Shown here piece after piece: positions 21,022 through 31,661 of a DNA stretch of 31,661 bases. The stretch lies in contig KN880696.1 in the NCBI GenBank assembly GCA_000934385.1, forward strand, positions 1 through 31,661, read 5' to 3'. Numbering within the stretch: position 1 is the stretch's first letter; each line of letters opens with the position of its first letter. This DNA is from Cylindrobasidium torrendii FP15055 ss-10 (Eukaryota > Basidiomycota > Agaricomycetes > Agaricales > Physalacriaceae). Position numbers and translations under genes: made by a program. The notes under the pieces are model-generated. The model searched no databases, was not told the origin of the DNA, and was given only the letters and a program-made list of their open reading frames with translations.

Positions 21022-21569
21022 TGAAAGTATCTTCTATGGCCACTTCAAGGAAGTGGAAGCAAGAGTCAAAGCCAGAGTCTAAACTAGGGCTGACATGGAC
21101 AAGCTACAGAGTCCGAAAATCGATAAACTTCTTTGTCATACGTCAGGATGACGTAGATTGCCCTGGCAACGGACGTCCCTATAACAGGCATTCGACGGCG
21201 GGTGCGCGATACCCGCCGTCTACCAGTTTGGCGGGATTGATCGCGCCTGCGATGCTCGCAATACGCGCGTATAGCGCACATTCTACACGGTGCACAGTTA
21301 TCTCCGGGCTCATGCAGGCTGCGGACTGCAGTGTCCAAGCTCAATTTCGCGATCGCGGACCGTGACTTCCGTCGCGTCGCGACCAATCGGTAATTCTATT
21401 TTTACCGCTCCTCCACGAAAATCTACCGCAGCATGCCCAACTTCGTCATCTAAAAAACCCTGAAATTCATTGTGACGTTCTTCCTTTCATGCCTCTTTGC
21501 ACCACCACGACCTCCCTGTACTACTGAAGTCACGACACCGGGCCTCTTGCTCTCTCACTCACACTATCC
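21022..21569. other. Intergenic region between DERA and KRE6
   Basis: About 550 bp, G+C and CpG rich in the middle, with the perfect inverted repeat at 21194-21220. No gene, tRNA or TATA box seen. Confidence 0.5.
21194..21220. repeat. Perfect 10-bp inverted repeat, 7-nt loop
   Basis: GACGGCGGGT at 21194-21203 and its exact reverse complement ACCCGCCGTC at 21211-21220 are separated by GCGCGAT. It could be an RNA hairpin in a 3' region or a dyad binding site for a GC-recognising regulator such as a Zn2Cys6 factor (CGG half sites). Confidence 0.7.
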
Positions 21570-23875
21570 ATGGCTTTGCCACCACACTCTCGAAACGAAT
21601 CGAACAGACACTTGCTGGGAGGCTCAAATGGTTCCCATGAGAATGATTTCGCGGATGGGCCGTACGGCACAAATTATTCGTCGACGTCGAGACCAAACAG
21701 CTTGGCAGGCAAGGTGCGTCGCAGCTAAGAGCATCTGTGCAGCCCACTGATGCCATCGCAGTTCTCCTTGGGTGCAGACCCTCGAACATGGGGCATGAAC
21801 GTCAATCCCAACGACCACGACCCTGACGACGCCCTTCACACCCCCATGATGCGCAATGGCAAGGTCGTAGACGACGATGCCCACTGGCGCATGTCGGGTC
21901 GCGGGATCATGAATGTCGGGTGTCTCTTCATAATAGCTATGGCCGTCCTCATGCTATTGTCCGTTCTTCCATTCTTTTACTCTCCACTCCAAGGCGGCTG
22001 ACGCGCGGCACAGCTTGGGATATCCTTTATTGCAGTACGCGCAGAGCAAGACAGGTAGCTCAAGCACCAGCAACCTCGGTGTCAACGCCTCGGGTCAAGT
22101 GAGCTCCAACTTCCGATTGCGGTACACCCTTTACTCAAACTGCTCCCAGGTTCCTGTGCTAGGTAATTTCGGCCTCATCGACGAAGATACACCAGAAAGC
22201 GCGTACGAGAAGACCAACTTGAGGGATAACTCGAAGTGGACACTCGTCTTCTCGGACGAGTTCAACACCGATGGACGTACATTTTATCCCGGAGAGGACC
22301 CGTATTGGGAGGCTGTCGATATGCATTATTGGGTGCGTTTGGATGCTGTCCGCAGTATGGGCTGTCCGCTCAACCGCTCCAGTCCACGAACAACTTGGAA
22401 TGGTATGACCCTTCGGCAATCACGACGGAAAACGGCTCCTTGAAGATATCGTTGACCGATACACCTACACACGGGATGGACTACAAGGGCGGCATGATGT
22501 CGACATGGTATGTGTCCTTCTGCCTTCGACCCGGGTGCTTTATCTGACGTCTTTTAGGAACAAATTCTGCTTTACAGGTGGACAAGTGGTGACATCGGTA
22601 CGCCTCCCTGGAGCAAACAATGTCGTTGGCCTATGGCCCGCAATTTGGGTACGTCGAAGAGCAATGCGTCAACGACGAAGTCTGATGTGTTGCCACAGGT
22701 TATGGGTAATTTGGGACGAGCCGGATATGGTGCAACACTGGAGGGAACAGTACGTTTACCCGTCGACTGCGATTTCCTGTGCTGATGCTTCTTTCAGTGG
22801 CCGTACAGCTATGATGCATGCGATGTTGGCACCGCGAAGAATCAGACAATCAACGGCAAGCCAACGCTCGCGACGACCAGTGGCCTGTCGGGTTCCAATA
22901 ACGAGCTTTCCTACCTACAAGGACAACGGCTCTCACGGTGCACATGCGATGGAGAGGACCATCCTGGCCCCAAACACAGTGATGGTACTTATGTTGGTCG
23001 GGCTGCACCCGAGATAGATATATTCGAGGCGCAGGTGAGTACTCGAAGGTCCTTTTCGTAGTCCATTTGCTTATACTACCCAAGGTCGATGCCACCAAAG
23101 GAGGCCACGTCTCGCAGTCTGGTCAATGGGCTGTATGTAGATGAGAAATCTATCTACGAGTGCAATACTGACTTTACACAGCCTTTCAACGAGGGGTACA
23201 AATGGGACAACACAAGCGACAATCTCTACATCAGGGATACCACAAATTCGGAGCTGAACACATACATGGGTGGCGAATTCCAGCAATCGACATCGGTGGT
23301 TTCTTTGACGAAGCAGGGCTGCTACCAAGAGAATGATGGCTGCTTTGCTATTTATGGTTTCGAGTACAAGCCTGGATATGCGGCTGACGATGCATACATC
23401 AGCTGGATCAACAACGACCAGCTGGCGTGGACTATCGAGGCAGCAGGTGTCGGTGCCGATGATAATGTAGAGATATCTGCGCGTCCCGTCCCGGAGGAGC
23501 CTTTGGTACGTTGCCTCACTGTGCATTGGTTGACATTTGTTGATATATGGACGCAGTACCTCCTCGCCAACTTGGGCATGTCGTACAACTTCGGCACCGT
23601 CGACCTAGAAAACATCAAGTTCCCTGCCATCATGCTCATTGACTACATTCGCGTCTACCAAGACCCAAATAACATCAACATTGGCTGCGACCCCGACGGC
23701 TTCCCCACTGCGTCTTACATCAAGAAGTGCGTCCTTGTTCTCATTAGAGACTCCGCGATACTGACTGCTCGTTCTCCGCAGACACCAAGAAGCGTATAAT
23801 AACCCAAATCTTACGACATGGGTGGATGATTACAAGCAGACCATACCGAAGAATTCGCTGGTGGATGGATGCTAG
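21570..23875 (+). CDS. KRE6: SKN1/KRE6 family beta-glucan synthesis protein (GH16)
   Basis: Twelve exons encode 582 aa: 21570-21713, 21762-21958, 22014-22098, 22150-22332, 22383-22507, 22558-22648, 22699-22749, 22798-23034, 23085-23132, 23182-23505, 23557-23726 and 23782-23875. Type II membrane topology: a Ser/Asn-rich cytoplasmic tail, one membrane segment at about residues 97-118 ([22 protein letters not shown]), then a lumenal GH16-like domain. The domain has the family block [45 protein letters not shown] and the catalytic EIDIFEA (Glu364, Asp366, Glu369). In yeasts Kre6 and Skn1 are needed for beta-1,6-glucan of the cell wall and act in the secretory pathway. Removal of every intron restores conserved blocks. 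The paralogue choice between KRE6 and SKN1 is not decided by sequence alone. Confidence 0.93.
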
Positions 23876-24367
23876 ATTAGGCACACGGACTCGGACATAC
23901 CATATTTAAGCGCTTCAGCACACACACCACGGACTAGACATTCGTTTCTTAGCATTTGATGTAGACAAGTTGTATTGATATACCATGCTGTAGTTACTCA
24001 TGAACAGTAATCACTTGATATGATACCAAGCTTGCTTGCGCTGGTCCCCCTCCGCGAATGACTTTGTGCATAATTATTGGGATGCTGGAGTAGGCTGTTG
24101 ACGATGGACATGCCTTTCGTTGGCCGTCGTCGAGGTCAGTTCAGCCAAACTGGCAGGCGAGCGGCCGACAACGATCGGATCGCGGCAGTGTGAGATGGCA
24201 CTTTGTACTTTGTTTCTTGCCGTCAGCGAGTGGCACCAGCTTGCAGGCGACGCGCTTGCCATGTCCCGGTCCGCGTCCTTCTCGCACCGGGAATTTCCCG
24301 TGACCGCCACCAGGACTAGAAACGTGGCTTTCATAATAGGCCCGGGACTTTCTCTCTCACCATACGC
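23876..24367. other. Intergenic region
   Basis: About 490 bp with AT-rich sequence after the KRE6 stop, likely its 3' end, then a more GC-rich promoter of the first BTB gene. No recognisable gene or repeat. Confidence 0.5.
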
Positions 24368-26554
24368 ATGGTGCGTCTCCATTCCGACCCTTTTGCATCC
24401 CCACTTCATTCTTTGTTTTCTTGCTTAAATTGCTCCTATTTAGACTGATCAGTTTGGGCTGCAAGGCTTCCCGAAGAAACACATACTCTTGCACGGACAG
24501 TTGTCAGCGTCCATCCCGGCTTGGCCACCGACTAGCCCGTCACCGCCTCTATCTCCACCCCACCCATCGTGGTTTACGAACTATCAAGACTATTTGTCAC
24601 GCCCAGGATCTCTACCAACCCAATCTTTCGCGCCGACTTTACCATCAACACAATCCAGCTTTCCAATCAACAGAATGGACGAGTTTGAGGAGGTCGGGAT
24701 GTCTCCTGAGGATGTCGTGCGTGCTGTCGTGCAGGACACGCCGGTCATATCACCTATAGAGCCCACCTTTGCGTCAGCAACCATGGCCGAAATGGGAAGC
24801 ATGCCTTCGGCCAACCCCACTCACGAAGACCATTCCACCACGGACCACGTAAAGAGGCACTCATGGAGCTCTCCGTTGCTGAGCTACCCCCCTACGCTCT
24901 ATCCGGACATTGCTGGTGACAAGTCCAATGATGTGCCGCCGGACCGTAACAGTCCAGCACAGGCCTCAGAAGGTGGTCGACCTCACTCGTCTTCTTCAAT
25001 GTCAAGTGGAGGTAAGACGCCTGCGTTCGCAAGACATCTAGGTCAGACGCTACCCGTCCCAGACAGCAATACTGCCCTCATCGCACGTCCAGTGTCCACC
25101 GATTTGTCCTCCCATCCTGCGCACCGATCCTCCGACGCTTGGGACAGCTTTGCCGCCTCGGATACAAGTAACATGTCTCCCAGTCCATTCGACGTCTTCC
25201 AGTCGACCTTGTCAGACAACACCTCGCCGTCGTCGACTGCCTCTTCCCCAAAGATTTCTCCGATTGGCAGTGGTAGATCCAACAATGCCGCAAATCTGCG
25301 CGCCGTTCTTGGCCAGAAGTCGCCTCTCCCGCCGCCAAACTCTTCATTTGCGCATACGTGGAACTCGGAGGAGGCAGCTGCTGGCCCAGGCCCGACGGTC
25401 ACATTTGGCTCTCCCGGATCAACGTCCAGTGTTGGGTCGCCAGAGTCGAGTTCACCCCCAAGGGCATCCCCAGTTGGAAGTACTGGCCGGGCTTTTACGC
25501 CTCTCAATCCAAACGCGCCCAACTTTACGTTCCAAATGGTCAATTTACGGGATACTACCAGATCGCCGCCGTCTTCTACCACGTCGGGCTCGACTCCGGC
25601 GCTGGCGCCGCCCATCTCTCTGCCTGACCATCTCAGGCCTACTGTTCCGCCCAGTTTTGCGGCCCCGGTCGCGCTCACATTCGGGCAGCCACAATCCTTT
25701 GGGCAAGCGGCAGCACATATCTCCCCTCGCCCGCCCATTGTCGACAACATCTCAGAGTCATCCCGTGCGGGAACGCCTGTGTCTATCCCAGCGGTGCCCC
25801 TCGCTGAGAGCTCCAAGTCGATGCCTAATGCCGCATGGTTCCTTCTGCGCGCGCTGGATGGCATCAGCCCATTTGACATCGAGTTTGTGTTCGATGCGCC
25901 AGGTGGCTCGAGGACAATGCTTGCGGCATCTACGTGCTTGAAAGGAAAAAGCGAATGGTTGGACCAGGTGCTGCAGGGTCACTTCCCGGATGGGAACGTT
26001 ATTGGCTGGGACTATGTTGACGACCATGACCGTCTCGACAACACGCCTGCAGGCCCTTCCCATGTGTCCATTCCCGGGACGCGCCTCATCTACATCAAGG
26101 ATGTTGCGTATAGGACGTACGTGCATGTCTGCCTAGCCGTTAATGTTTTGGTTGCTTACGGTTGTTACACAGCTGGAAGTCCTTCTTGACCTACCTTTAC
26201 ACGGACTTTGGATTCTTCGACCCTGCCTCAGCGAGGTCGATCTATCGTGTTGCTGAGCGTGCCAAAATGCCAGGACTCCGGGCAAGCGCTCTACGTGCCA
26301 TCGACCGTGCAATGTCGCTTAACCCACGCGAAGTCGTAGATTGGGCATTCGATGACTACAGTGCACGCTATGAAGAAGTTCTTGACGCCGAGGTTTCCTT
26401 CATCAAGCGGCTCTTGGCTAAAGAGTCTGCCAATGGGGTTACCGCCAAGGAGGGCATGCGCAAGCTGCTGCAGGAAAAAATCGCAGGTGCAATGGCTGGT
26501 CAAATCAAGAACGCGGAGATTGCTGTACCTAAACTTGTGTTCGCTGTGCTCTGA
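24368..26554 (+). CDS. BTB/POZ-like protein with long disordered N-terminus, 685 aa
   Basis: Proposed exons 24368-24370 (ATG only), 24444-26116 and 26173-26554 give 686 codons including the stop. If the ATG-only exon is wrong, the first in-frame ATG of the large exon is 24675, which shortens the protein by 78 residues. Residues 1-455 are Ser/Pro/Thr-rich and disordered. From about 460 the sequence becomes globular (AAWFLLRALDGISPFDIEFVFDAPGG, then YIKDVAYRTWKSFLTYLYTDFGFFDP). YxxFLxYLYT followed by SIYRVAERAKMPGLRASALRAI is the typical second half of a BTB domain as seen in basidiomycete BTB proteins. Such domains mediate dimerisation and may bridge to Cul3. A partner or substrate cannot be told. 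The next gene has a related C-terminal part. Confidence 0.72.
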
Positions 26555-27287
26555 AAGGTAAGTAATTGATCTTTTCTCCTTTAACGACATCAACGCTCTC
26601 CCCTTCCCCACATACTTAATCCATCCGCCTTTGGCTGTTACGACATACACCGTATCCGCTTTGCGTGCTCGATGCTCTAGCTGTACTCGTTTACTGTATA
26701 CTTCCCCCCATCCCTCCCCGTTCGCATCGTTGCTACACACCCCATTTTCTTTCTTCTTTCCCAATCGTCGTCGTTTCGAATACTTCTCCTTTGTTCTCGC
26801 AATTCGCAAATCTTAGCCGCTCTGACTTACTTACAAAAACATTGAACTACGGATATACATACGTATTGGATTGCTTGTCGTTACTTATTGGGTATAGGCG
26901 GTCGGCGTCTGTGCTGTTTGCTGGACCCACAAAACATGATGCTATACAAGGACTCTTCATGACTTTGGTTTTGTGGGATAGGGCTCAACTACTCTTTCGA
27001 AAATATCACGCAACTTTCAAGTACTTACCAAGGGTGAGTAGGGTGCATATAACGTCTGTATAAGTCAGTTGTTTGGGATGCCTCAGTGGTCCTTTGTGCA
27101 GATGAACAGCCGCACATCCAATATCTTATCTTTTTGGACCGTGGCCTGATATAACCATAATGAGCCTCAATGTCAATTGTTGTTCACAGCCACAACTACA
27201 ACTGGAAGTCTTACAAGCTATTGTTTCCATGTTGCCTCACGCGATGATCGGATACTGCCGGTCTGTGCTCTCCCACTGACCACCACC
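26555..27287. other. Intergenic region between the BTB genes
   Basis: About 730 bp, pyrimidine-rich at 26570-26800 (likely 3' untranslated). Open frames at 26631-27063 lack a conserved family pattern. No repeat or RNA gene was recognised. Confidence 0.5.
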
Positions 27288-29134
27288 ATGGCCACAATTA
27301 TACGCATCAACAGCAACCATTCCGGGATTTCTCTCACACCTGATGGGCCTGATGATTGGACCTCCAGCCCCTCGTTCGCGATACGCTCAGCGTTCAAATA
27401 CACTCCCCCGCACACCTCAAGCTCATCTACATTCACCAGCCCGCGCTGTGGTCTCGGCTGGACGTTCACCCTATCACACCATTCCAGCCAAACGGACGCC
27501 TACGTTTCCTTTGACGCGCCAACAGGACTTCCACAAATGCTCAAGCTCACGCTACAGGCCACCCTTACCGATACGAGTGGAATGACAGTCCAGCTGGGAC
27601 CGGCCCCTGCCATTTCGTGCGTCCAGTTGAGCAGCATGCAGGACTATTGCATCGGACAAAAGAACCAGGGATTTATGCTTTCAGGCCAAATACGCGTTGT
27701 GTTCACCGTTGAGCTGTCTGAATCGCCGTTCGCGTCTCCGACGATGCCGATGCAGCCTGTGGCGGCGGCACACAGCGTGTTGGTGAAGACACTTGAGTCA
27801 GGAGAGCTCGTGGACGTCAAGTTCTGTTTGTACTCGGCCATCAACAAAGATGGGTACTTGTGTTGTCCGAAGGCGCTCTATGCGAGCCGGGAGATTTTGG
27901 CGAATATGAACTCGTATTTGGACACATGTGCGTTTTTTTTGCAAAAACAAATAAGCGTGAGTTAATGAGCGTGTAGTGGTGCAAGGAGGTTTTGCAGAGT
28001 CCGAGCTTGTCGACTTAGATGGCGAGATTGCACTAGAAGACGGCGTGGAGATGTATGATTATGAAGAGGACAGTGATCTGGAAGATGCAGATATTGTAAC
28101 TTTGGACAAGAAGGGGAAGGGCAGAGCAGCGTGCGTAATGTCCATATATTTCTGGGCATAATTCTGACGCCGGCGTAGGATGGGCAGTGGCCGTATGGGC
28201 CGAATATCCTACAACAAGAACATTGCACACAACACGTTCGTGTCCTAACCATTTCATTGCACGGCGTGCTGAAGTTACGCAGATTCCGGGGCCTTCTTGT
28301 CTACCTCTACACTCTCACATTGGAATTTGCCCCCCTCAAATCCTCTGGAATTACATCTCCCAATCCCAATGCTAGTTCTCCCAAATCTATTTATCGTGTC
28401 GCAGATATGGTACGCGTTCTCTCAATGTGATTTCTAGTCTGTCTAACTCGCCCCAGGTCGATCTTCCCGAGCTTAAGCAACTCGCATTCACCGATATCCG
28501 TTCCAAATTAACACCAACCAACATCTACACCGAACTCTTCTCGCGCTTCACATCTCTGTATCCAGATATTCTTGACATGCAAGTCAAATACATTATAGAA
28601 AACTGGGACGCCTGCGAAGCGCAACAAGATGATATGCTCCGACGATGCATGGAGGGCGAATTCCCGTACGGCGCCCAAGCGATGAGCGCACTCTTCAAAG
28701 CTCTGCGTCGCCCTTCGACACCGCCGCCGCAGCCTTCCCCACAAGCTGGACCACCAAGTGCACGATTGCCGGGCGGTCAGACACTGACAGACCGTCTGAC
28801 GCGCGCACTACCTACCATGCGCCCTCGACCGCATCGTGGGCCGTTGCAGAGACCGACGGTGACTGGGCGCAGGTCAGCTCCGTTTGGGCCGTACAGTGGT
28901 CCCACTGGTCCTAGGAATGCCACGTCCGCGCTTGAGGCAAGAACGGGGCCTGCTGCGGCTGGGGCGTCGACGAGCAACAGTACACGGCCAAGGTTCAATG
29001 CGCCGACAGGCGATATTTCGTGGTCAACCATTGCGCCTGGCTTTGTCGGTGGTACACGAATGCTGGTGGATGAGGACTCGGACGTGGACGAGGACCCGAT
29101 GTGGAGTCGGTTCGATATTGGGGGGTGGAATTAG
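27288..29134 (+). CDS. MATH-like/BTB domain protein, 551 aa
   Basis: Exons 27288-27927, 27977-28130, 28179-28235, 28283-28409 and 28457-29134 give 552 codons including the stop. The ATG has an ideal context (CCACCATGG). Residues 1-150 form a beta-rich domain resembling the MATH-like N-terminus of fungal BTB proteins. The BTB part starts near residue 164 (GELVDVKFCLYSAINKDGYLCC, KALYASREILANM). It is interrupted by an acidic loop (about 219-260: DLDGEIALEDGVEMYDYEEDSD) and resumes as TFRGLLVYLYTLTLEFAPL, then the BACK-like helices IYRVADMVDLPELKQLAFTDI and NIYTELFSRFTSLYPDIL. The last 125 residues are Pro/Arg-rich and disordered. It resembles animal SPOP/RDX-type Cul3 adaptors in arrangement; that role is inferred. 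Confidence 0.82.
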
Positions 29135-29287
29135 ATGATTGTTCTTTGCCCATGCTCAAGGCTGAGGCCTCGAGGTGTGGTTTTTTTCTTGAAAAAAATG
29201 CATACTATCGTGATATCCAGGCTAGCGTTCTATTCTCCGTAATGTATAATTCTGTAACTACTTTTCTCCTTAAAAGACTCTATACTA

Positions 29288-30306
29288 CTACTTCGCCTCG
29301 GGCTTCCGACCCTTGAGCAAGAAAATTTGGCGCTGGTTATCTGGCTGACCAAACACTGCGCCATCGAGAATGGCGCCTGGGACGTCTTGCATCGACACCT
29401 CCTCGAGCCCGGCGTTGCGGAACAAGCTCGTACCGACGTCGTCGCTGAACCCATGTTTCTCGACGATGATCTTGTCGAATTCTGGGGCGGGACCACTGAT
29501 GGGTTGAGAGGAGTCTGTGGGCGGCGTACGAAGGTCGGTGACGAGGAGCCAACCCCCTGGTTTGAGGAAAGAGGCGAGCATGGATGTGATGATGGATACA
29601 GAGCTGAAGTGGTGGTACGCCATTGTGCACTGCAAATTGTTTAGGTCCCGTGGGTTCTATACTGTAAGAATAGGAGAAGAGGTTGAACACGTACAAGGAT
29701 GAGGTCGAATTTCGACCCGTTGAGTTCGGTAGGGTCTGAGCCTGTGAGGTGCACGACGGATGCGGACATTTTGCCGTTGAGGTTGAGAGCGGCAGCGCGC
29801 TTGTTGTAGGCGTCGACCATGCCCTGGCTGATATCGACACCGACAATGCGTTTGGCATGAGGAGCGATGTCTTTGTCCATCAGTCCTGGCGAGAAAGATA
29901 TGGCATGAGCATGAAGTCTCGCGCATTAACCGAGGAGGGCGCACCAGTGCCACAAGCGAAGTTCATGACCTCGGTCACGGCCGGGTCGAATGCGTGCTGT
30001 GTCAGAATGAATTGAGACTGGCTGGATAGATGTTGAAAACAAGGAATAGTGGAGTCTGAGGGCCGAGGCGTACAGGTTGGAGAGGTCAACGAGGTGCGGG
30101 ATGCTCTCGTAGCTGTCTGCTACTTTGTTAAAGTGCTCGGCGTTCGCATGAGCCGCAGAGTCGTGTGTATGGGCATGACCATGGGCGTGTTCATGGCCAT
30201 GACCGTGAGAGTGAGATCCAGAGTGCATCATGTTGGAAGCTGTGAGAACGGCAAGACACAGAGCGGCGATAGATATGACGATGTGACGGTTATTGTCAGA
30301 GGGCAT
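29288..30306 (-). CDS. SAM-dependent methyltransferase with His-rich N-terminus, 280 aa
   Basis: Exons on the minus strand 30306-30074, 30021-29945, 29885-29695 and 29629-29288. Class I methyltransferase features: motif I VMNFACGTG at 96-104 (a Cys replaces the usual middle Gly), the acidic ribose-binding end of strand 2 in VGVDIS (Asp121), FDLIL before motif IV, then CTMAYHHF and FLKPGGWLLVTDL. Residues 28-58 hold 12 histidines, alternating strictly from 32 to 48, an arrangement that can bind metal. Residues 8-24 are hydrophobic (IVISIAALCLAVLTAS), as in a signal anchor, if the start at 30306 is right. An alternative start at the double Met (residues 26-27) would remove this segment and give a cytosolic enzyme. 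A TATA box 53 bp upstream favours the longer form mildly. Substrate unknown. Confidence 0.82.
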
Positions 30307-30358
30307 CCAGTGTGTCTGAAAGCTATGGAGAAGATGCGGATTGGTGAGCTCTTACCCT

Positions 30359-30367
30359 CCTTATATA
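30359..30367 (-). promoter_or_regulatory. TATA box of the methyltransferase gene
   Basis: TATATAAGG on the minus strand, 53 bp upstream of the ATG at 30306. Confidence 0.55.
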
Positions 30368-31212
30368 CAACGTCTCGAGACCACCACACGCGTGTCTTGG
30401 TCAGCGGAGACTCAGCATTAACGGCCGGCTTTTCCCAAAATGGAAAATGCACGGCGCTGAGTCAGCGGAGATCGCTGCCTGAAATGGACCAAGAGACATT
30501 CCACCGTCCACGATGGCCCCGTATCCATGGATATTGCATTTGTATTCTTCAAAATGTGCGTATGCTACGTATGCAACTCAACCAAGGTCGATTGACCCAG
30601 GATTGACCCATGTAGGATTCAGAGTCCGAATGTCAATTTGAACTCTAGCCCACCGTGATGATAGTACTGTCAGCGTCGGAGCCTACAATCGCGCTGTACA
30701 TGCAATATTAAATTGTACCTCATATTTTATCGAAAGGCTGGCACGAGAAATACGATGTGTAACTTATTGAGCATCGCTAGTGCTTGACCTGCGCCGCTGC
30801 GGCCAAGAATCACTCGTATGATATATGTATATGGACTAGGAAGAGGAAGAGGAAGTTGTATGATTTCTAGGGTTTTCAACAAGCTGTGGATAAGCGTCAA
30901 GGCCACCATAGCAGTGTCAGATGGGGCACGCGGAGCACGTATTTTCTAGCTAAGCTTAGGTTGCGCACAGCGTTATCTGGCGGCCTGGTGCGTGCTTATT
31001 AATCCATATTCCAGCTCATTGGAAGTGTAATGGTAACAGCTCAAATATACTTCCTGGATTTGGGACCACGAATTGGAAGTCTCTGGGTGGCGGGACATCA
31101 CTGCTTTACTGCTTCCGACGATCGGTCTGCCACCTCTTTCCCTCTCAGCGACCAAGTACCATCACTAAAGTTCCACATGACTCTGACCCAAGTCTGACCC
31201 GGACCCGTTACC
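30368..31212. other. Intergenic region
   Basis: About 845 bp. Contains a short (GAAGAG)n tract near 30838-30856. Frames on both strands here are short or antisense to the methyltransferase promoter; none is supported as a gene. Confidence 0.5.
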
Positions 31213-31643
31213 GCAAGTACTTGCCCCCCAATCCCGGGACCCGGATCTGCGCCGGGACTCGAGTCTTTTAGTGACCTGTGACTTACAAGTCAAGTACTTA
31301 CGGGCAAGTACTTGCGGCTGACTTGCGGTCGAGGAAAAATAGATAAAAATCTGAAAAAATCACACAACGATAGAAAATAAAAATGTGAACCTCGTGGATA
31401 TAAACACTTCGACATTTGACCCAGAATTGGTGCCGCAACGGCAGATATACCTTGAAAGTCAATGTCTTTGGCATATCTTGACCCCAATGTGAGCTCCCAC
31501 TATCATCCAAAGTCATCAAACACTTCCATTAATGGTCTAAAGTGTCCTAAAGACCTCCAACAACATTGGGAATGTCATTTCCCTTTGGCAAATTTACTGT
31601 TGCAAAGCCGCAAACTTACAAGTATACTTGTGCAAGTACTTGC
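31213..31643. repeat. Cluster of GCAAGTACTTGC palindromes
   Basis: The perfect 12-bp palindrome GCAAGTACTTGC occurs at 31213-31224, 31304-31315 and 31632-31643. A diverged copy CAAGTACTTA is at 31291-31300 and the related palindrome ACAAGTATACTTGT at 31618-31631. Two clusters flank about 300 bp of AT-rich DNA. The arrangement is like subterminal repeats of a DNA transposon, but no terminal repeat or target duplication is visible and the element may run past the window end. Confidence 0.5.
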
Positions 31644-31661
31644 GCTTCCGTCAAAACAGGG

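Noticed and set aside
25043..25879. 278-codon minus frame and a 263-codon plus frame in another phase
   Set aside because: Both overlap the low-complexity Ser/Pro-rich exon of the first BTB gene; the biased composition keeps other frames open.
30049..30606. 185-codon plus frame
   Set aside because: It is antisense to the first exon and promoter of the methyltransferase and reads the His-rich codons in reverse.
30838..30856. GAAGAG microsatellite as a functional element
   Set aside because: It is a short simple repeat of three units in an intergenic region, common by chance.

Overview
The window looks like nuclear DNA of a mushroom-forming basidiomycete (Agaricomycetes). Protein genes are cut by many short introns of about 45-115 nt with GTRNGT donors and CTNAC-like branch points. 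There is a DUF6589 gene, a family known mainly from Agaricomycetes. A tRNA carries a short intron next to the anticodon, and a basidiomycete-type uracil catabolism gene is present. I see no bacterial operon, phage or CRISPR structure. Most exon models below were built by hand, matching splice sites to reading phase; for each model given in full the exons sum to a whole number of codons.

Layout. 230-3165 (minus): DUF6589 protein, four exons, with its own TATA box. 3542-4247 (plus): unrecognised 172-aa protein. 5322-7065: GTP cyclohydrolase II-like URC1, behind a TATA box and a cluster of GATA-factor sites. 7477-7985: weakly supported small arginine-rich protein. 8127-10137: unrecognised 540-aa protein whose seven introns are all phase 1. 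10694-12020: dihydroorotase (URA4). 12749-13550: F-box-like protein. 13551-14810: transposon-rich segment with a relic element end, an intact-looking 622-bp hAT-like MITE with 16-bp inverted repeats and 8-bp target duplication, and an intron-containing tRNA-Ser(CGA). 16408-18957: long disordered Ser/Arg/Pro-rich protein with 15-residue repeats and three SxIP motifs. 20084-21021: deoxyribose-phosphate aldolase. 21570-23875: SKN1/KRE6-type beta-glucan synthesis protein. 24368-26554 and 27288-29134: two adjacent BTB-type proteins. 29288-30306 (minus): SAM methyltransferase with a histidine-rich N-terminus. 31213-31643: cluster of GCAAGTACTTGC palindromes, probably part of another repeat running off the window.

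Functional links. Three genes belong to nucleotide metabolism: URC1 (uracil as nitrogen source), dihydroorotase (de novo pyrimidine synthesis) and DERA (deoxyribose 5-phosphate breakdown). They are interleaved with unrelated genes, so this is a loose neighbourhood at most. GATA sites upstream of URC1 fit nitrogen-responsive control. The remaining genes concern cell wall glucan (KRE6), ubiquitin-type adaptors (F-box, BTB) and unknown roles. The least explained items are the 540-aa phase-1 gene, the SxIP/RKPS repeat protein, the first exon that may hold only ATG in the first BTB gene, and the two repeat families built on palindromic GTAC cores.
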